Below, one piece after another: positions 28,139 to 36,352 of a stretch of DNA of 44,509 nucleotides. This stretch comes from a virus. Below the pieces are notes generated by a model, which was not told the origin of the DNA, made no database searches, and was given only the letters and a program-made list of their open reading frames with translations. The stretch lies in the IMG/VR virus record IMGVR_UViG_3300044704_000019, positions 1-44,509 of that record, one strand, 5' to 3'. The position numbers and the translations under genes are program-made. Each line of letters opens with the position of its first letter. Position 1 is the stretch's first letter.

Positions 28139-29086
28139 ATGCCGTCGCACGCTATCGCCCCGTCCCCGGTCTCCGTGGGAGACCTCACCGCACTCGCCCC
28201 CGCCGACCTGGCCGTCGCCGGGTTCCTGGCCCGCTACCGCGGCCGGACCCTGCAGCAGTACCGGGACGACCTGAAGCTCTACCTGTCCTGGTGCCTGGGG
28301 CTGCAGCTGCCCCTGCTGACCGCGACCCGGCCGCACCTGGAGCTCTACCAGCGCTGGCTGGAGGTCCAGACCAGCCAGGCCGGCACCCGGTGGGCGGAGT
28401 CCACCATCAGCCGCCGGTTCGGGACCGTCGCCACGATGTACCACTACGCCCACCTCGACGGCCTGATCCCCGCCGACCCGGCCGTGCACGTCACCCGCCC
28501 GGTGGTGCACCTGGCGGCCCAACGCCGGCTGTTCTACACCCCGCTGGAGTACGCGCTGGTGCTCGAGGCGGCCCGCCGAGGCCGGCCCGGCGACCACGCC
28601 CTGATCGCGCTGCTCGGGATGCGCGCCCTGCGGATCGGGGAGACCTGCGCGCTGGACGTCGAGGACCTCACCACCCTGCGCGGCTACACCGCCGTCACGC
28701 TGACCCGCAAGGGCGGCATCGTCGTCACCCTGCCGCTGCCGATGCCCGTCACCCGGGCCGTCCTGGAGCATCTCGAGGGCCGCACCACCGGACCGCTGCT
28801 GCTGAACTGCCGCGGCCACCGGCTCGACCGGAACTCCGCCAGCCGCGCGATCGCGCGCTGCGCCGAGGCCGCCAAGATCGTCACCCCGATCAGCCCGCAC
28901 GGGCTGCGCCGGACCTGCCTCACCACCATGTTCACCCTCGGCATCCCGCTGCGGGACATCCAGCTCGCCGCCGGCCACGCCAGCCCCAAGACCACCGTCA
29001 TCTACGACATGGCCTCCACCAACCCCGACCGGGACGCCACCCACCGGCTGGCCTCCTACATGGCCGGCATCAGCGCCGGCGGCTAG
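28139..29086 (+). CDS. int: Tyrosine recombinase 1
   Basis: 315 aa from ATG 28139 (GGAGG 8 bases upstream). N-terminal SAM-like core-binding domain (RGRTLQQYRDDLKLYLSWCL, HLELYQRWLE), then the catalytic domain with R165 (ALRIGE), K191, H254 and R257 (HGLRR), H280 (GHAS) and nucleophile Y289 (IYDM). All expected residues are present. It is paralogous to the recombinase at 43116, with similar N-terminal motifs. Unusually it lies inside the late operon. It ends at a TAG inside CTAG array 3. It could integrate the phage or resolve plasmid multimers. Confidence 0.93.
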   Translation: MPSHAIAPSPVSVGDLTALAPADLAVAGFLARYRGRTLQQYRDDLKLYLSWCLGLQLPLLTATRPHLELYQRWLEVQTSQAGTRWAESTISRRFGTVATMYHYAHLDGLIPADPAVHVTRPVVHLAAQRRLFYTPLEYALVLEAARRGRPGDHALIALLGMRALRIGETCALDVEDLTTLRGYTAVTLTRKGGIVVTLPLPMPVTRAVLEHLEGRTTGPLLLNCRGHRLDRNSASRAIARCAEAAKIVTPISPHGLRRTCLTTMFTLGIPLRDIQLAAGHASPKTTVIYDMASTNPDRDATHRLASYMAGISAGG

Positions 29087-29113
29087 CCCAGCGCTAGCCC
29101 GCGGCTAGCACTA
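29081..29113. repeat. CTAG iteron array 3
   Basis: Units GGCTAGCCCAG (29081-29091), CGCTAGCCCGC (29092-29102) and GGCTAGCACTA (29103-29113), CTAG cores at 29083, 29094 and 29105, exact 11-bp spacing. The first unit supplies the TAG stop of recombinase 1. Same unit as arrays 1, 2 and 4. Confidence 0.75.
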
Positions 29114-29124
29114 CCAGGCACCTG

Positions 29125-29160
29125 CTGAGGGCCGATCACCACCCGGCGATCGGCCCTCAG
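29125..29160 (+). terminator. Long perfect hairpin after recombinase 1
   Basis: CTGAGGGCCGATC (29125-29137) and GATCGGCCCTCAG (29148-29160) form a perfect 13-bp stem with a 10-nt loop. No T-tract follows, as is common for actinobacterial terminators. It separates the recombinase/iteron insert from the tail genes and might equally be a recombination or protein-binding site. Confidence 0.6.
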
Positions 29161-29239
29161 CCATGTCTACCCACCCACATCCCACCCCGAGCGCAGCTCG
29201 GGGACCTCGGCACGCCCCAACCCGTCCAGGAGGACGTTC

Positions 29240-29560
29240 ATGGCAGTCATCGCCCCTCAGGTCGTCCAGGTCGCCGGGACGGCCCCCACCTACGCCGCCG
29301 CGTCCGCCGGCGGTGACACCGTCGCAGCCGGGGACCGCACCTGGATCCACGTCAAGAACGGCTCCGGTTCGCCCGTCACCGTCACCATCGTCACCCCCGG
29401 CACCGTCGCCGGCCTGGCGATCGCCGACATCACCGTGTCGGTCCCCGCGACCACCGGGGAGAAGCTCATCGGGCCCCTCACCGCGAGCCTGGTCGGGGAC
29501 CCCGCCCAGATCTCCTACTCGGCCTCCGCGACGGTCACCGTCGCCGCGCTGAGCATCTGA
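29240..29560 (+). CDS. Small conserved phage structural-type protein
   Basis: 106 aa, AGGAGG 6 bases upstream. MAVIAPQVVQVAGTAPTYAA start and beta-rich continuation (TWIHVKNGSGSPVTVTIVTP, IADITVSVPATTG). Such proteins are frequent before the tail-tube gene in actinophages; probably a minor structural protein. Last base overlaps the next start. Confidence 0.7.
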   Translation: MAVIAPQVVQVAGTAPTYAAASAGGDTVAAGDRTWIHVKNGSGSPVTVTIVTPGTVAGLAIADITVSVPATTGEKLIGPLTASLVGDPAQISYSASATVTVAALSI

Positions 29561-29853
29561 TGCTCATCAGCCACCCCGACGTCAGCGGCATCGGCGACGT
29601 CGACCCCGAGGGCTACGAGCTGCTCTACAAGTACCGCGGCTGGCAGCCCTACACCGCCCCGGCCCCCGACAGCGACCCCGAGCCGACCAACCCCCCGGAC
29701 GCCGGCGAGGTGGCCGGCTCGCCGGAGCCGCTGGTCCGTGCGCCCTTGTGGCCCGAGCACCTCCCTGACCGCACCGGCATCACCGACGACCCCGACGTCG
29801 GTGATGCCGCCGGCATCACCGACACCAACCGCACTGAGGAGCCCACGTCATGA
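29560..29853 (+). CDS. Hypothetical acidic protein before the tail-tube gene
   Basis: 97 aa, MLISHPDVSGIGDVDPEGYE onward; TPAPDSDPEP-like acidic linkers follow. The N-terminal half contains a GWQPYTAPAP motif similar to small phage proteins in this position; the C-terminal half is low-complexity and acidic (DDPDVGDAAGITDTNRTEEP). Function unknown. Confidence 0.6.
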   Translation: MLISHPDVSGIGDVDPEGYELLYKYRGWQPYTAPAPDSDPEPTNPPDAGEVAGSPEPLVRAPLWPEHLPDRTGITDDPDVGDAAGITDTNRTEEPTS

Positions 29854-30323
29854 GCAGGATCGTCTTCGACGGCAACTACCACGTCTACTGGCTCGCGGCG
29901 TCGCCCGCCAACGCCGCCGCCCCGACCGTCGCGGAGATCACCGCCGGTGTCGAGCTCACCACCTACATCCCCAAGGACGGCTTCAACCCCGCAGTCACCA
30001 ACAACCGCGTCACCGGCGGTGACCTCAACGGCGCGTTCGTCGACGAGGCGATGGGGACCTGGGGCTCGCAGCTGGAGGTCACCGCCTACCGCGACAGCGT
30101 CGGTGGCAGCGACACCGCCTACACCACCCTGACGGACTTCGCGACCGGCGCGATCGTCGTCACGCCCTTCGCCGCCAAGGCCACCGGCGTGAAGGCTTAC
30201 GTGTGGCCGGACGTGCAGTGCGGGGTCCGCATCCCGATGCAGACCGCCGAGAACGCGCTGCAGAAGTTCACCGCCCAGCTCGCGGTCCGCAAGACCCCCA
30301 ACATGAACTCCACCGTCGCCTGA
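29850..30323 (+). CDS. Major tail (tube) protein
   Basis: 157 aa. MSRIVFDGNYHVYWLAASPA and ELTTYIPKDGFNPAVTNNRV then GTWGSQLEVTAYRDSVGGSD: the beta-rich layout of actinophage tail-tube proteins; ends KTPNMNSTVA. Builds the non-contractile tail tube. Its position, directly upstream of the chaperone pair and tape measure, supports the call. Stop overlaps the next start (TGATG). Confidence 0.88.
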   Translation: MSRIVFDGNYHVYWLAASPANAAAPTVAEITAGVELTTYIPKDGFNPAVTNNRVTGGDLNGAFVDEAMGTWGSQLEVTAYRDSVGGSDTAYTTLTDFATGAIVVTPFAAKATGVKAYVWPDVQCGVRIPMQTAENALQKFTAQLAVRKTPNMNSTVA

Positions 30324-30928
30324 TGGACCCGCAGGCACCGGACACCGGCCAGGACGCGCCCAGCTTCGACAGCGTCCTGGCCGGCGCCAAGCCGACCATC
30401 AAGCGGACCCGGATCTCCATGCGCGGGGACCTCATCGACGAGATCGAGCAGCTCGAGCCGCGGATGCAGCAGGCCCGGCTGACCGACGAGATGGAGAACC
30501 GCGAGCCGGAAGCCCCCGTCATCGCCTCCCGGATCGTCGAGCTGACCCGACAGGCCCGGGACGCCGAGGTCGAGTTCAGCTTCAAGGCGATGCGCCGGCG
30601 TGACTGGCGTGACCTGATAGCGGCGCACCCCCCGACCGAGGAGCAGCGCAGCAAGGGCGTCGACTTCAACCCTGAGACCCTGCCGGCCACCGCGATGGCC
30701 GCCTGCTGCGTCAGCCCATCCGGGGCGACCCTCGCGAAGTTCGAGGAGCTCCGCGACGGGGACCTGATCGGCGACTCCCAGTGGAACGAGCTGTGGGCTG
30801 TCGTGCACAGCGCCAACACCGGGGGGGCACAGATCCCTTTGTCCGTAGCCGCGTTCGTGCTAGCGAGGGGTACCGGCGAGAGCTCCGAGTCGCAGAACGC
30901 TACGGAGTCCCTCGCAGCATCCTCCTAG
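30323..30928 (+). CDS. Tail assembly chaperone G
   Basis: 201 aa from ATG 30323. MDPQAPDTGQDAPSFDSVLA then KPTIKRTRISMRGDLIDEIE; the domain AMRRRDWRDLIAAHPPTEEQ followed by SQWNELWAVVHSANTG is the standard gpG-type chaperone of siphoviruses. It binds the tape measure protein during tail assembly and is not in the virion. The 3' end overlaps a second frame that makes the GT fusion. Confidence 0.9.
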   Translation: MDPQAPDTGQDAPSFDSVLAGAKPTIKRTRISMRGDLIDEIEQLEPRMQQARLTDEMENREPEAPVIASRIVELTRQARDAEVEFSFKAMRRRDWRDLIAAHPPTEEQRSKGVDFNPETLPATAMAACCVSPSGATLAKFEELRDGDLIGDSQWNELWAVVHSANTGGAQIPLSVAAFVLARGTGESSESQNATESLAASS

Positions 30929-31209
30929 GCCGGCCCTGGCCGGTCGCGGGTGAACCGCTGTTCCTCCCGGAGGACACCGACGGGGCGCTGGCGTTGCTGC
31001 TCGAGGAGGACTCGATCGGTCCGTGCGGGCAGCCCCACGACGAGTCGATGCAGCCCGCGATGGAAGGCAAGTACCACGTCCGGCAACTGTCCTGCCACGC
31101 CTGCGCGGAGAAGAGCAAGGCCCAGCGCGACCTGCATGAGGGCACCTCCGATCACGGGATCTTCCTGATCGTCGAACCCGACACCCACCCGAGAGGAGGA
31201 CCGTCATGA
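30323..31209 (+). CDS. Tail assembly chaperone GT (frameshift product)
   Basis: A -1 slip at CCCTTTG (30835-30841), in frame C-CCT-TTG, joins gene G to the overlapping frame ending 31209, for ~295 aa. The extension begins VRSRVRASEGYRRELRVAERYG then VPRSILLGRPWP, and carries a CGQPHDES...CHACAE zinc-like motif typical of the T part. GT is made at a low ratio and recruits tape measure to the tail tip. The mRNA stays in one reading direction; the T frame ends overlapping the tape-measure ATG (ATGA). Confidence 0.85.
30835..30841 (+). other. Programmed -1 frameshift slippery heptamer
   Basis: CCCTTTG in the register X XXY YYZ of gene G (codons CCT TTG). It meets the canonical tandem-slippage rule and is located 87 bases before the G stop. 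An upstream GGGGGGG run (30821-30827) is a poorer match. Confidence 0.75.
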
Positions 31210-34200
31210 CCCGCACCGTGACGGTCGCCCTCAAGGCCACGAACACTCAGTTCGACGCCGCCTACGCCAAGTCCGGCGGCCTCGCGAAGGGCCTCGGGGC
31301 GGAGGTCGACAAGTCGGGCGCGAAGAGCAAGAAGGCGATGACCGAGGTCGGCCGCGGCGGCGTCCTGCTCGGGGGGGCGCTGGTCGCCGGCTTCGGGCTG
31401 GCGGTGAAGGCCGCGGCGGACTTCAACGCCCAGATGAGCCAGGTCAAGACCCTCAGCCACGCCACCGGGTCGCAGCTCGACCAGCTCCGGCACGCGGCCC
31501 TGACCATGGGGCAGGCCATGGGCTTCTCTGCCGGCCAGACCGCGGACGCCGAGACCGAGCTCATCAAGGCCGGCATCAGCGTCGCCGACATCATGGGCGG
31601 CGCCCTGAAGGGCGCCCTGGCGCTCGCGGCGGCTGGGCAGATCGACGTGGCGAAGGCCACCGAGATCGCCGCGATCGCCATGACCCAGTTCAAGCTCGCC
31701 GGCAAGGACGTCCCGCACATCGCGGACCTGCTCGCCGCCGGCGCCGACAAGGCCCTCGGTGGCGTCTCCGACCTCGGCGAGGCCCTCAAGAGTGGCGGCC
31801 TGGTCGCCGCCCAGTTCGACGTCAGCGTTGAGACCACCATCGGGGTTCTCGCCGCGTTCGCGCAGAACGGTCTGATGGCCGAGTCCGCCGGCACCGACCT
31901 GCGGCAGATGCTCCTGAAGCTCGCGGCCCCGTCATCCGAGGCTGCCGACCTGATGCAGAAGTACGGCATCGAGGTCTACGGCGTTACCGGGAAGTTCGTC
32001 GGCATGGTGGGGCTCGCCGGGGAGCTGCACGACAAGCTCGGAAAGCTCGACGAGGCCACCCGTAACTCCACGATGGCCACCATCTTCGGGGCCCGGGCGA
32101 TCGTCGGCGCGAACATCCTGTACCAGAACGGTGCAGCCGGCATTCAGGGCTGGATCGACAACGTCAACGCCAGCGGCTTCGCGATGGAGCAGGCCACCGG
32201 CAAGATGGACAACCTCAAGGGTGACCTCAGCAAGCTCAAAGCGGCGTTCCAGACCGACCTGATCGACAGCGGCACCACCGTCAACGGCGTGCTGCGCGGC
32301 ATGACCAAGGGCGCCACCGAGGTCCTGAAGATTTTCGGCGAACTCCCCAAGCCCATCCAGGCGGGCGCGACAGCCCTCACCGGAATCGTGGGTGCCGCGG
32401 CACTCGTCGGTGGCGCGGCCCTGGTTGCGACCCCAAAGGTGCAAGCCTTCGACGTCGCGCTGCTGGAGATGACCGGCGGCGCGATCGGCGCCAAGACGGC
32501 CCTGGCCGGAGTCGGCAAGGGCCTGGGTGTGATCGCTGCGCTGACAGGGGTTTACGCGGCCGCAGACGCCATCGGCAACCACTTCGGCCCTCAGGCACCC
32601 AAGGTCAACGCCCTCACCAGCAGCCTCATCGACCTGGCTCGGACGGGAAAGCCAACGGGCGAGTTCGCCAAGGCATTCGGTGACGATCTGCGCGGATTCA
32701 ACAAGGAGCTCAAGACTGCGTCAGACCCGTCCCTCCTGACCAGGATCGAGAAGCTCGGGGTGTGGCTGTCCCCGGCCGGCCGGGCTGCGGGATCGGGCGA
32801 TGCGTGGAAGAAGGCCGAGAAGGACATCAAGGCTTTTGACCAGTCGCTCGCCGGCTTGGTCACGTCCGGCAACGGAGACGTCGCGGCCATGGCCCTGCGC
32901 GTCGTTGGCGTCTCGGCCAAGGATGCCGTCAAGAAGTTCTCGGCCTACGCCGAGGCGCTCGCCGGCGCAGACGTCGGGGCCAAGCTCGCCGGCACCAGCG
33001 CCGATCTGCTCAGCGGGAACATCAGCGCCTCGGGCGCTGCCGCCGGCCTCGCCGTATCCAGCCTGTCCGCCTATGCCTCCGCTCTGAACCTGAGCAAGGA
33101 CGAGATCAAGGCGCTGTCCGATGAGGTCGAAGCCTGGGCGAAGGCCCTCGCCGGGTTCGTACAGCCGTTGGGTGCCTACACCGACCTGCTGAAGACCAAG
33201 CAGGACGCCGAGCAGAAGAGCGCGCAGGCCACAGCTGACGCCACGAAGTCGAGCAAGGACTCCTGGAAGGACTACGTCAGGAGCGTCTCGGTCTCGGTCG
33301 CGGAGTACGAGGCCGCGCTGCAGAAGCAGGTCGATGACCAGCAGAACTGGGCCAAGAACATGCTCACGCTGTCCTCGCGGGTCTCCTCCGACACCTTGGA
33401 CCAGCTGGCCCGGATGGGTCCGGAGGGCGCGCCGCTGGTCGCGAAGCTCGTGAAGGCCTCCGGGGCGGAGCTCGGCAAGCTGGACACCCTGTTCGCGGCC
33501 GCCACAGCGAGCGCGACCGACAAGATGGCAACGACGCTGTTCCTGGCGCAGCCGGTGCTCACGCAGATCGCCGCCAAGTTGGGGCAGAAGACCGCCGACA
33601 AGCTCGCTGCCGCGCTCGCTGCCGGCACCACCACTGTCGCGTTGATCGCGGCGAAGTACGGCATCAGCATCGCCGATGGCGTGAAGGCTGGGGTCGACGC
33701 TGCCAAGGCCAGCATCCACAGCCTCGTCCTGTCCCTCACTGCCGTCGGCGGCGTCGCGATCGGAGTGGAGACTCCGACCGTCACCGCCCCGGGTGGCGCG
33801 CTCGACCCACTGGGCCTCACCGGTAAGAAGCACGCACTGGGCGGGCTGCTCGACGGGCCGGGCTCGGGCACGTCGGACAGCATGCTGATCCGGGCGTCCA
33901 CCGGCGAGTTCGTGGTCAACGCCAAGGCCACCCGGCACAACCTGGCGCTCCTCAAGGCGATCAACGACCCGACCGCGTACGCCACCGGGGGGCTTGTCGG
34001 CTTCGCCGGCGGGGGACAGGTCGGATACAACCCGCGCGCTGGGTCGCTGTCCTCGCAGGCCAACCGGATCGCGCACAGCGGGGGCGGCGCGGACCAGATC
34101 AACGCCCTGGTCGCGGCGTACGACGCCTACCTGCACGCGCTGGACCAGGCCGCGCAGCGCGAGAAGCTCCTCGCCACCATCCACGACAACCAGGTCGCGA

Positions 34201-35933
34201 AGGGCAAGGCCAACGCCAAGGGCCGGGCCGAGGCGCAGCAGAGCCTCAACGACGCGGTGAAGGCCCTCGCGGACTTCGACAGCGCCGCCCAGATCGACCG
34301 GGAGAAGGCCGCCACCGACCGGCTGCTGGTGTCGATGCAGAAGCGTCAGGACGCCCTGGTTCACACCCGGCAGCTGCAGGACAACATGTTCGAGGTCGGC
34401 AAGATCAGCGCCGCCCAGGAGATCGGCCTGCTGAACCAGCGGATGGCCGGCCTGGAGAAGTACTCCGATGAGTGGACCGCGCTGTACAAGCAGCAGCAGC
34501 AGATCATCGCTGACCAGCAGACCGCCGCAAAAGACGCCGCGGACGCGCAGCAGGCCGCGGCGGACAAGGCCAAGCAAGCCACCGCGGACCAGTTGGCGGC
34601 GCTCAACAAGCTCCTCGACGAGCAGCAGGCGGCGAAGGACAAGCTGGCCGCCGCCGACAAGACCTACGCGGGTAAGCAGGCGGACCTGCTCAAGCAGCAG
34701 ACCAAGGCCGAGACCGACTTCTACGCCGCGATGGGCAAGGCCGCCAGCGACTACGCCAGCACCGTCGACCAGTTGCTCGCGACCCGGCAGGACAGCCTGG
34801 CCGGCTGGATCAACGCCGCGGACAAGGGCACCACCGCGTGGGGCGCGTCGGTGCGGTGGCTGACGGGGAACGTCAACGACCAGATCAGCGCGTTCGCGGA
34901 CTGGATGGGCGCCCTGAAGGCCGCCCGCGGCCGCGGCGTGTCTGAGGCCGTCATCAGCGCCCTTGGTCTCGACCAGGGCCCGCAGACCCTCAACCAGCTC
35001 CGCCAGTTCACCAGCGCCACCCAGGCCGAGATCGACGCCCTGAACACCGCCGTGGCGAGCAAGACCGCGCTGGCGGGGCAGGAGACCCACGACGAGCAGG
35101 TCGCCGGGTACGGCCAGCTCGGCCAGGACCTCACGGCCGCGCAGCAGAGCTACGCCGAGGCGACCACGTCGCTGCAGCAGCAGTTCCAGGCCACCCAGGC
35201 TGACCTCGCCAGCCAGCTCGAGCAGGCCCAGGCTGACTTCCGCGACGCCCAGACGCAGTACGCCACCGACCTCGCCGCGATCGGGCAGGACCAGGGCCGG
35301 TCCTACGCGGCCGCGCTCGCCGATGGGCTGGCCTCCGGGCTGCCCGCGGTAGTCGCCGCCGCGCAGGCCCTCGCGGCGGCCGCCAGCGGCGGCTTCACCG
35401 GCAGTGCTGGTGGTGGCGGCGGGGTACCCGGTGTGGGCGGCAACCCTGCCATCCCGACCGACCCGTTCTCCGGCCGGCAGGACGACGGCAAGGGGCACAA
35501 CTTCAACGCGGACACCATCCGTGGCCTGTCCAACGAGGGCGCGGTGGAGAACTACCTGTACGTCGCCTACGACGGCTTCTCGAACCTGACCTACCACGCT
35601 AGCGGCGACGGGATGCGCGGCCCGTACTACACCTTCGACACCCCCGCCGGCGCCAACGGCCTGATCCCGGCCGACATCAAGCAGCGCCAGGGCTACGACT
35701 CCGGCGGAGTGTTGCAGCCAGGGCTGTCGCTGATGTGGAACGGCACCGGCGGCCCGGAGCAGGTCTACACCCCGCGGCAGGCCGCCGACCTCGCCGGCAG
35801 CGGCGGCTGCGGTGGCGGTGAGGTGCGGGTCTTCATCGGCGACCGGGAACTCACCGACATCGTCCGGGTCGAACGTGAGCAGGGCCTGGGTGCGCGGAAG
35901 AGTTCGAGCGCGATCGCGGGCAAGCGTCCGTGA
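31206..35933 (+). CDS. Tape measure protein
   Basis: 1575 aa. N-terminal 1-370 holds the TP901-type tape-measure core (FNAQMSQVKTLSHATG, IFGARAIVGANILYQNG). Long helical and coiled-coil stretches follow, with gaps for membrane-type segments (GLVGFAGGGQ). The C-terminus has QGYDSGGVLQPGLSLMWNGT, a familiar tape-measure tail motif. It sets tail length and is ejected into the host during infection. RBS GAGAGGAGG precedes ATG 31206. The length would predict a tail of roughly 230-250 nm, taking about 1.5 angstrom per residue. Confidence 0.93.
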   Translation: MTRTVTVALKATNTQFDAAYAKSGGLAKGLGAEVDKSGAKSKKAMTEVGRGGVLLGGALVAGFGLAVKAAADFNAQMSQVKTLSHATGSQLDQLRHAALTMGQAMGFSAGQTADAETELIKAGISVADIMGGALKGALALAAAGQIDVAKATEIAAIAMTQFKLAGKDVPHIADLLAAGADKALGGVSDLGEALKSGGLVAAQFDVSVETTIGVLAAFAQNGLMAESAGTDLRQMLLKLAAPSSEAADLMQKYGIEVYGVTGKFVGMVGLAGELHDKLGKLDEATRNSTMATIFGARAIVGANILYQNGAAGIQGWIDNVNASGFAMEQATGKMDNLKGDLSKLKAAFQTDLIDSGTTVNGVLRGMTKGATEVLKIFGELPKPIQAGATALTGIVGAAALVGGAALVATPKVQAFDVALLEMTGGAIGAKTALAGVGKGLGVIAALTGVYAAADAIGNHFGPQAPKVNALTSSLIDLARTGKPTGEFAKAFGDDLRGFNKELKTASDPSLLTRIEKLGVWLSPAGRAAGSGDAWKKAEKDIKAFDQSLAGLVTSGNGDVAAMALRVVGVSAKDAVKKFSAYAEALAGADVGAKLAGTSADLLSGNISASGAAAGLAVSSLSAYASALNLSKDEIKALSDEVEAWAKALAGFVQPLGAYTDLLKTKQDAEQKSAQATADATKSSKDSWKDYVRSVSVSVAEYEAALQKQVDDQQNWAKNMLTLSSRVSSDTLDQLARMGPEGAPLVAKLVKASGAELGKLDTLFAAATASATDKMATTLFLAQPVLTQIAAKLGQKTADKLAAALAAGTTTVALIAAKYGISIADGVKAGVDAAKASIHSLVLSLTAVGGVAIGVETPTVTAPGGALDPLGLTGKKHALGGLLDGPGSGTSDSMLIRASTGEFVVNAKATRHNLALLKAINDPTAYATGGLVGFAGGGQVGYNPRAGSLSSQANRIAHSGGGADQINALVAAYDAYLHALDQAAQREKLLATIHDNQVAKGKANAKGRAEAQQSLNDAVKALADFDSAAQIDREKAATDRLLVSMQKRQDALVHTRQLQDNMFEVGKISAAQEIGLLNQRMAGLEKYSDEWTALYKQQQQIIADQQTAAKDAADAQQAAADKAKQATADQLAALNKLLDEQQAAKDKLAAADKTYAGKQADLLKQQTKAETDFYAAMGKAASDYASTVDQLLATRQDSLAGWINAADKGTTAWGASVRWLTGNVNDQISAFADWMGALKAARGRGVSEAVISALGLDQGPQTLNQLRQFTSATQAEIDALNTAVASKTALAGQETHDEQVAGYGQLGQDLTAAQQSYAEATTSLQQQFQATQADLASQLEQAQADFRDAQTQYATDLAAIGQDQGRSYAAALADGLASGLPAVVAAAQALAAAASGGFTGSAGGGGGVPGVGGNPAIPTDPFSGRQDDGKGHNFNADTIRGLSNEGAVENYLYVAYDGFSNLTYHASGDGMRGPYYTFDTPAGANGLIPADIKQRQGYDSGGVLQPGLSLMWNGTGGPEQVYTPRQAADLAGSGGCGGGEVRVFIGDRELTDIVRVEREQGLGARKSSSAIAGKRP

Positions 35934-36352
35934 CCGCGGTCGTCCTGGCCAAGGCTGACCTGGCGTTGTTCGCCGACCTGACGCAGCGGGTCCAGATCCC
36001 GCGCCTGACCGCCAGCGCACCGGCCCGTAAGTACGCCGGCGCGACCGTGCAGTTCGCCGGCGACCAGTACCCGACGCCGTTCCGCGGCACCACCCGCGCG
36101 AAGTCGTGGGCCTTCACCGCGCGCTACATGGCAGCCGACCAGGCGCTGATGCTCTCGCTGATCTCGCTGATCGAGACCGCTGCGGACGCACCCGACTCCC
36201 GTCTGCTGCTGCGCACCCACTACGGCCAGGCCGTCGGCCTGGATGAGGCGACCGCGGTGATCGTCCTCGAGGTCGACCCGGCCCCCCAGATGGGCCTGTA
36301 CGCGGACCTGAGCTTCACCTGCGAGGCCTGCCAGTTCACCCTGGAGGTCTAG
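35930..36352 (+). CDS. Distal tail-type minor tail protein
   Basis: 140 aa from GTG 35930 (GTGA overlap). LADLTQRVQIPRLTASAPAR, KSWAFTARYMAADQALMLSL, LIETAADAPDSRLLLRTHYG suggest a beta-sandwich plus helix, as in short distal-tail/adaptor proteins that cap the tube and attach the hub. Right after the tape measure, as expected. Confidence 0.7.
   Translation: MTAVVLAKADLALFADLTQRVQIPRLTASAPARKYAGATVQFAGDQYPTPFRGTTRAKSWAFTARYMAADQALMLSLISLIETAADAPDSRLLLRTHYGQAVGLDEATAVIVLEVDPAPQMGLYADLSFTCEACQFTLEV

Noticed and set aside
30821-30827. GGGGGGG as the frameshift site of the tail chaperone
   Set aside because: In the G-frame register the P-site tRNA would have to re-pair with CGG; CCCTTTG further on fits the heptamer rule exactly.
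32721-36020. A 1099-codon open frame on the minus strand opposite the tape-measure gene
   Set aside because: It is antisense to a clear tape-measure protein. Its composition (Gly/Arg/Val-rich, few helices) is typical of shadow frames in high-GC DNA.
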